Shown in pieces: positions 36,055 to 36,326 of a stretch of 36,326 bases of DNA. The stretch lies in the NCBI GenBank assembly GCA_017881345.1, contig JADGQZ010000181.1:1-36326 (forward strand), written 5' to 3'. Every line of letters begins with the position of its first letter. The stretch's first letter is position 1. Under the pieces are notes generated by a model. The model was not told the DNA's origin, made no database searches, and saw nothing but the letters and a program-made list of their open reading frames with translations. This DNA comes from Myxococcaceae bacterium. Lineage in GTDB: Bacteria > Myxococcota > Myxococcia > Myxococcales > Myxococcaceae. The position numbers and the translations under genes are program-made.

Positions 36055-36326
36055 CGGCCTGGCGGTCTCGGCGCTGGGGCTCGGCGCCGGGCGGATCGGC
36101 GGGCCCGAGACCACCGACGCGGATGTGGACCGGCTGCTCGGCACGGCGCTCGAGCTGGGCGTCACCCTGGTCGACACCGCGCGAAGCTATGGCGCCTCCG
36201 AGGAGCGCCTCGGGCGCAGCCTCCAGGGCCGCCGTCGATCGGTGGTCCTTTCCACCAAGCTCGGCTACGGCGTGCCCGGTGTCCCGGACTGGACCGGTCC
36301 CTCGATCGAGGCCGGCGTGGACGGCG
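36017..36326 (+). CDS. Aldo/keto reductase, 3' truncated by window
   Basis: GTG 36017 opens a frame that runs off the window (103 codons seen). It starts PSRPLGSTGLAVSALGLGAG, the standard N-terminus of aldo/keto reductases. It continues with the TALELGVTLVDTARSYGASEE segment carrying the catalytic Asp and Tyr (VDTA.SYG), then VVLSTKLGYG, whose Lys belongs to the conserved strand. NADPH-dependent carbonyl reduction is expected. The substrate is unknown. Confidence 0.85.
   Translation, partial: MSAALPSRPLGSTGLAVSALGLGAGRIGGPETTDADVDRLLGTALELGVTLVDTARSYGASEERLGRSLQGRRRSVVLSTKLGYGVPGVPDWTGPSIEAGVDG

Overview
The window is high-GC DNA with strong G/C at third codon positions, dense GTG/ATG starts and many short overlaps between genes. 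Its gene content is typical of a Gram-negative bacterium that exports many lipoproteins. Cys-rich lipoproteins, a BTAD/ATPase/TPR regulator and outer-membrane-type lipoproteins suggest a member of the Myxococcota (former Deltaproteobacteria). That assignment is an inference from style, not from a marker gene. I saw no rRNA, tRNA, IS element, CRISPR array or phage gene, and no gene-free stretch longer than 300 bp.

Region 1 (1-6.2 kb) holds mixed genes. It opens with the 3' part of a large BTAD/AAA/TPR regulator, followed by a covalent-FAD (BBE-type) oxidoreductase and, convergently, a ketopantoate reductase-like enzyme (panE). A three-TM small membrane protein and a small lipoprotein follow.

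Region 2 (6.3-25.0 kb) is the core: an alpha-glucan (starch, glycogen, pullulan or maltodextrin) utilisation locus. It encodes five GH13 enzymes, all with lipoprotein signals. They are an alpha-amylase with C-terminal glucodextranase-type modules, a MalS-like alpha-amylase, a type I pullulanase with two PUD/CBM41 modules, and two tandem GH13_36-type (MPDLN) enzymes. On the plus strand the second GH13_36 enzyme is followed by a secreted glucodextranase-C-like protein, a 654-aa outer-membrane beta-barrel, two lipoproteins sharing an Asp/Gly-rich motif, then a terminator and another glucodextranase-C-like protein. No TonB-dependent SusC or SusD homologue is visible.

Region 3 (25.0-29.3 kb) is a tight four-gene cassette: NodU/TobZ-type carbamoyltransferase, SxtJ-type membrane protein, a 52-aa DUF5989-type membrane peptide and a membrane-anchored SGNH-like/TPR protein. 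It probably carbamoylates or modifies an unknown exported product.

Region 4 (29.3-34.4 kb, minus strand) is a malK-malE-malF-malG ABC importer operon. It would bring the oligosaccharides released in region 2 across the inner membrane. Its MalF carries about 335 extra N-terminal residues with extracytoplasmic domains. Region 5 (34.5 kb to the end) holds a nucleotidyltransferase-fold protein, a GNAT acetyltransferase and the start of an aldo/keto reductase.

The working model joins regions 2 and 4. Lipid-anchored GH13 enzymes cut and debranch glucans at the outer membrane, the barrel admits oligosaccharides, the glucodextranase-C and Asp/Gly-motif proteins bind glucan, and MalEFGK imports. No cytoplasmic maltodextrin phosphorylase, MalQ or dedicated LacI-type regulator lies in the window.
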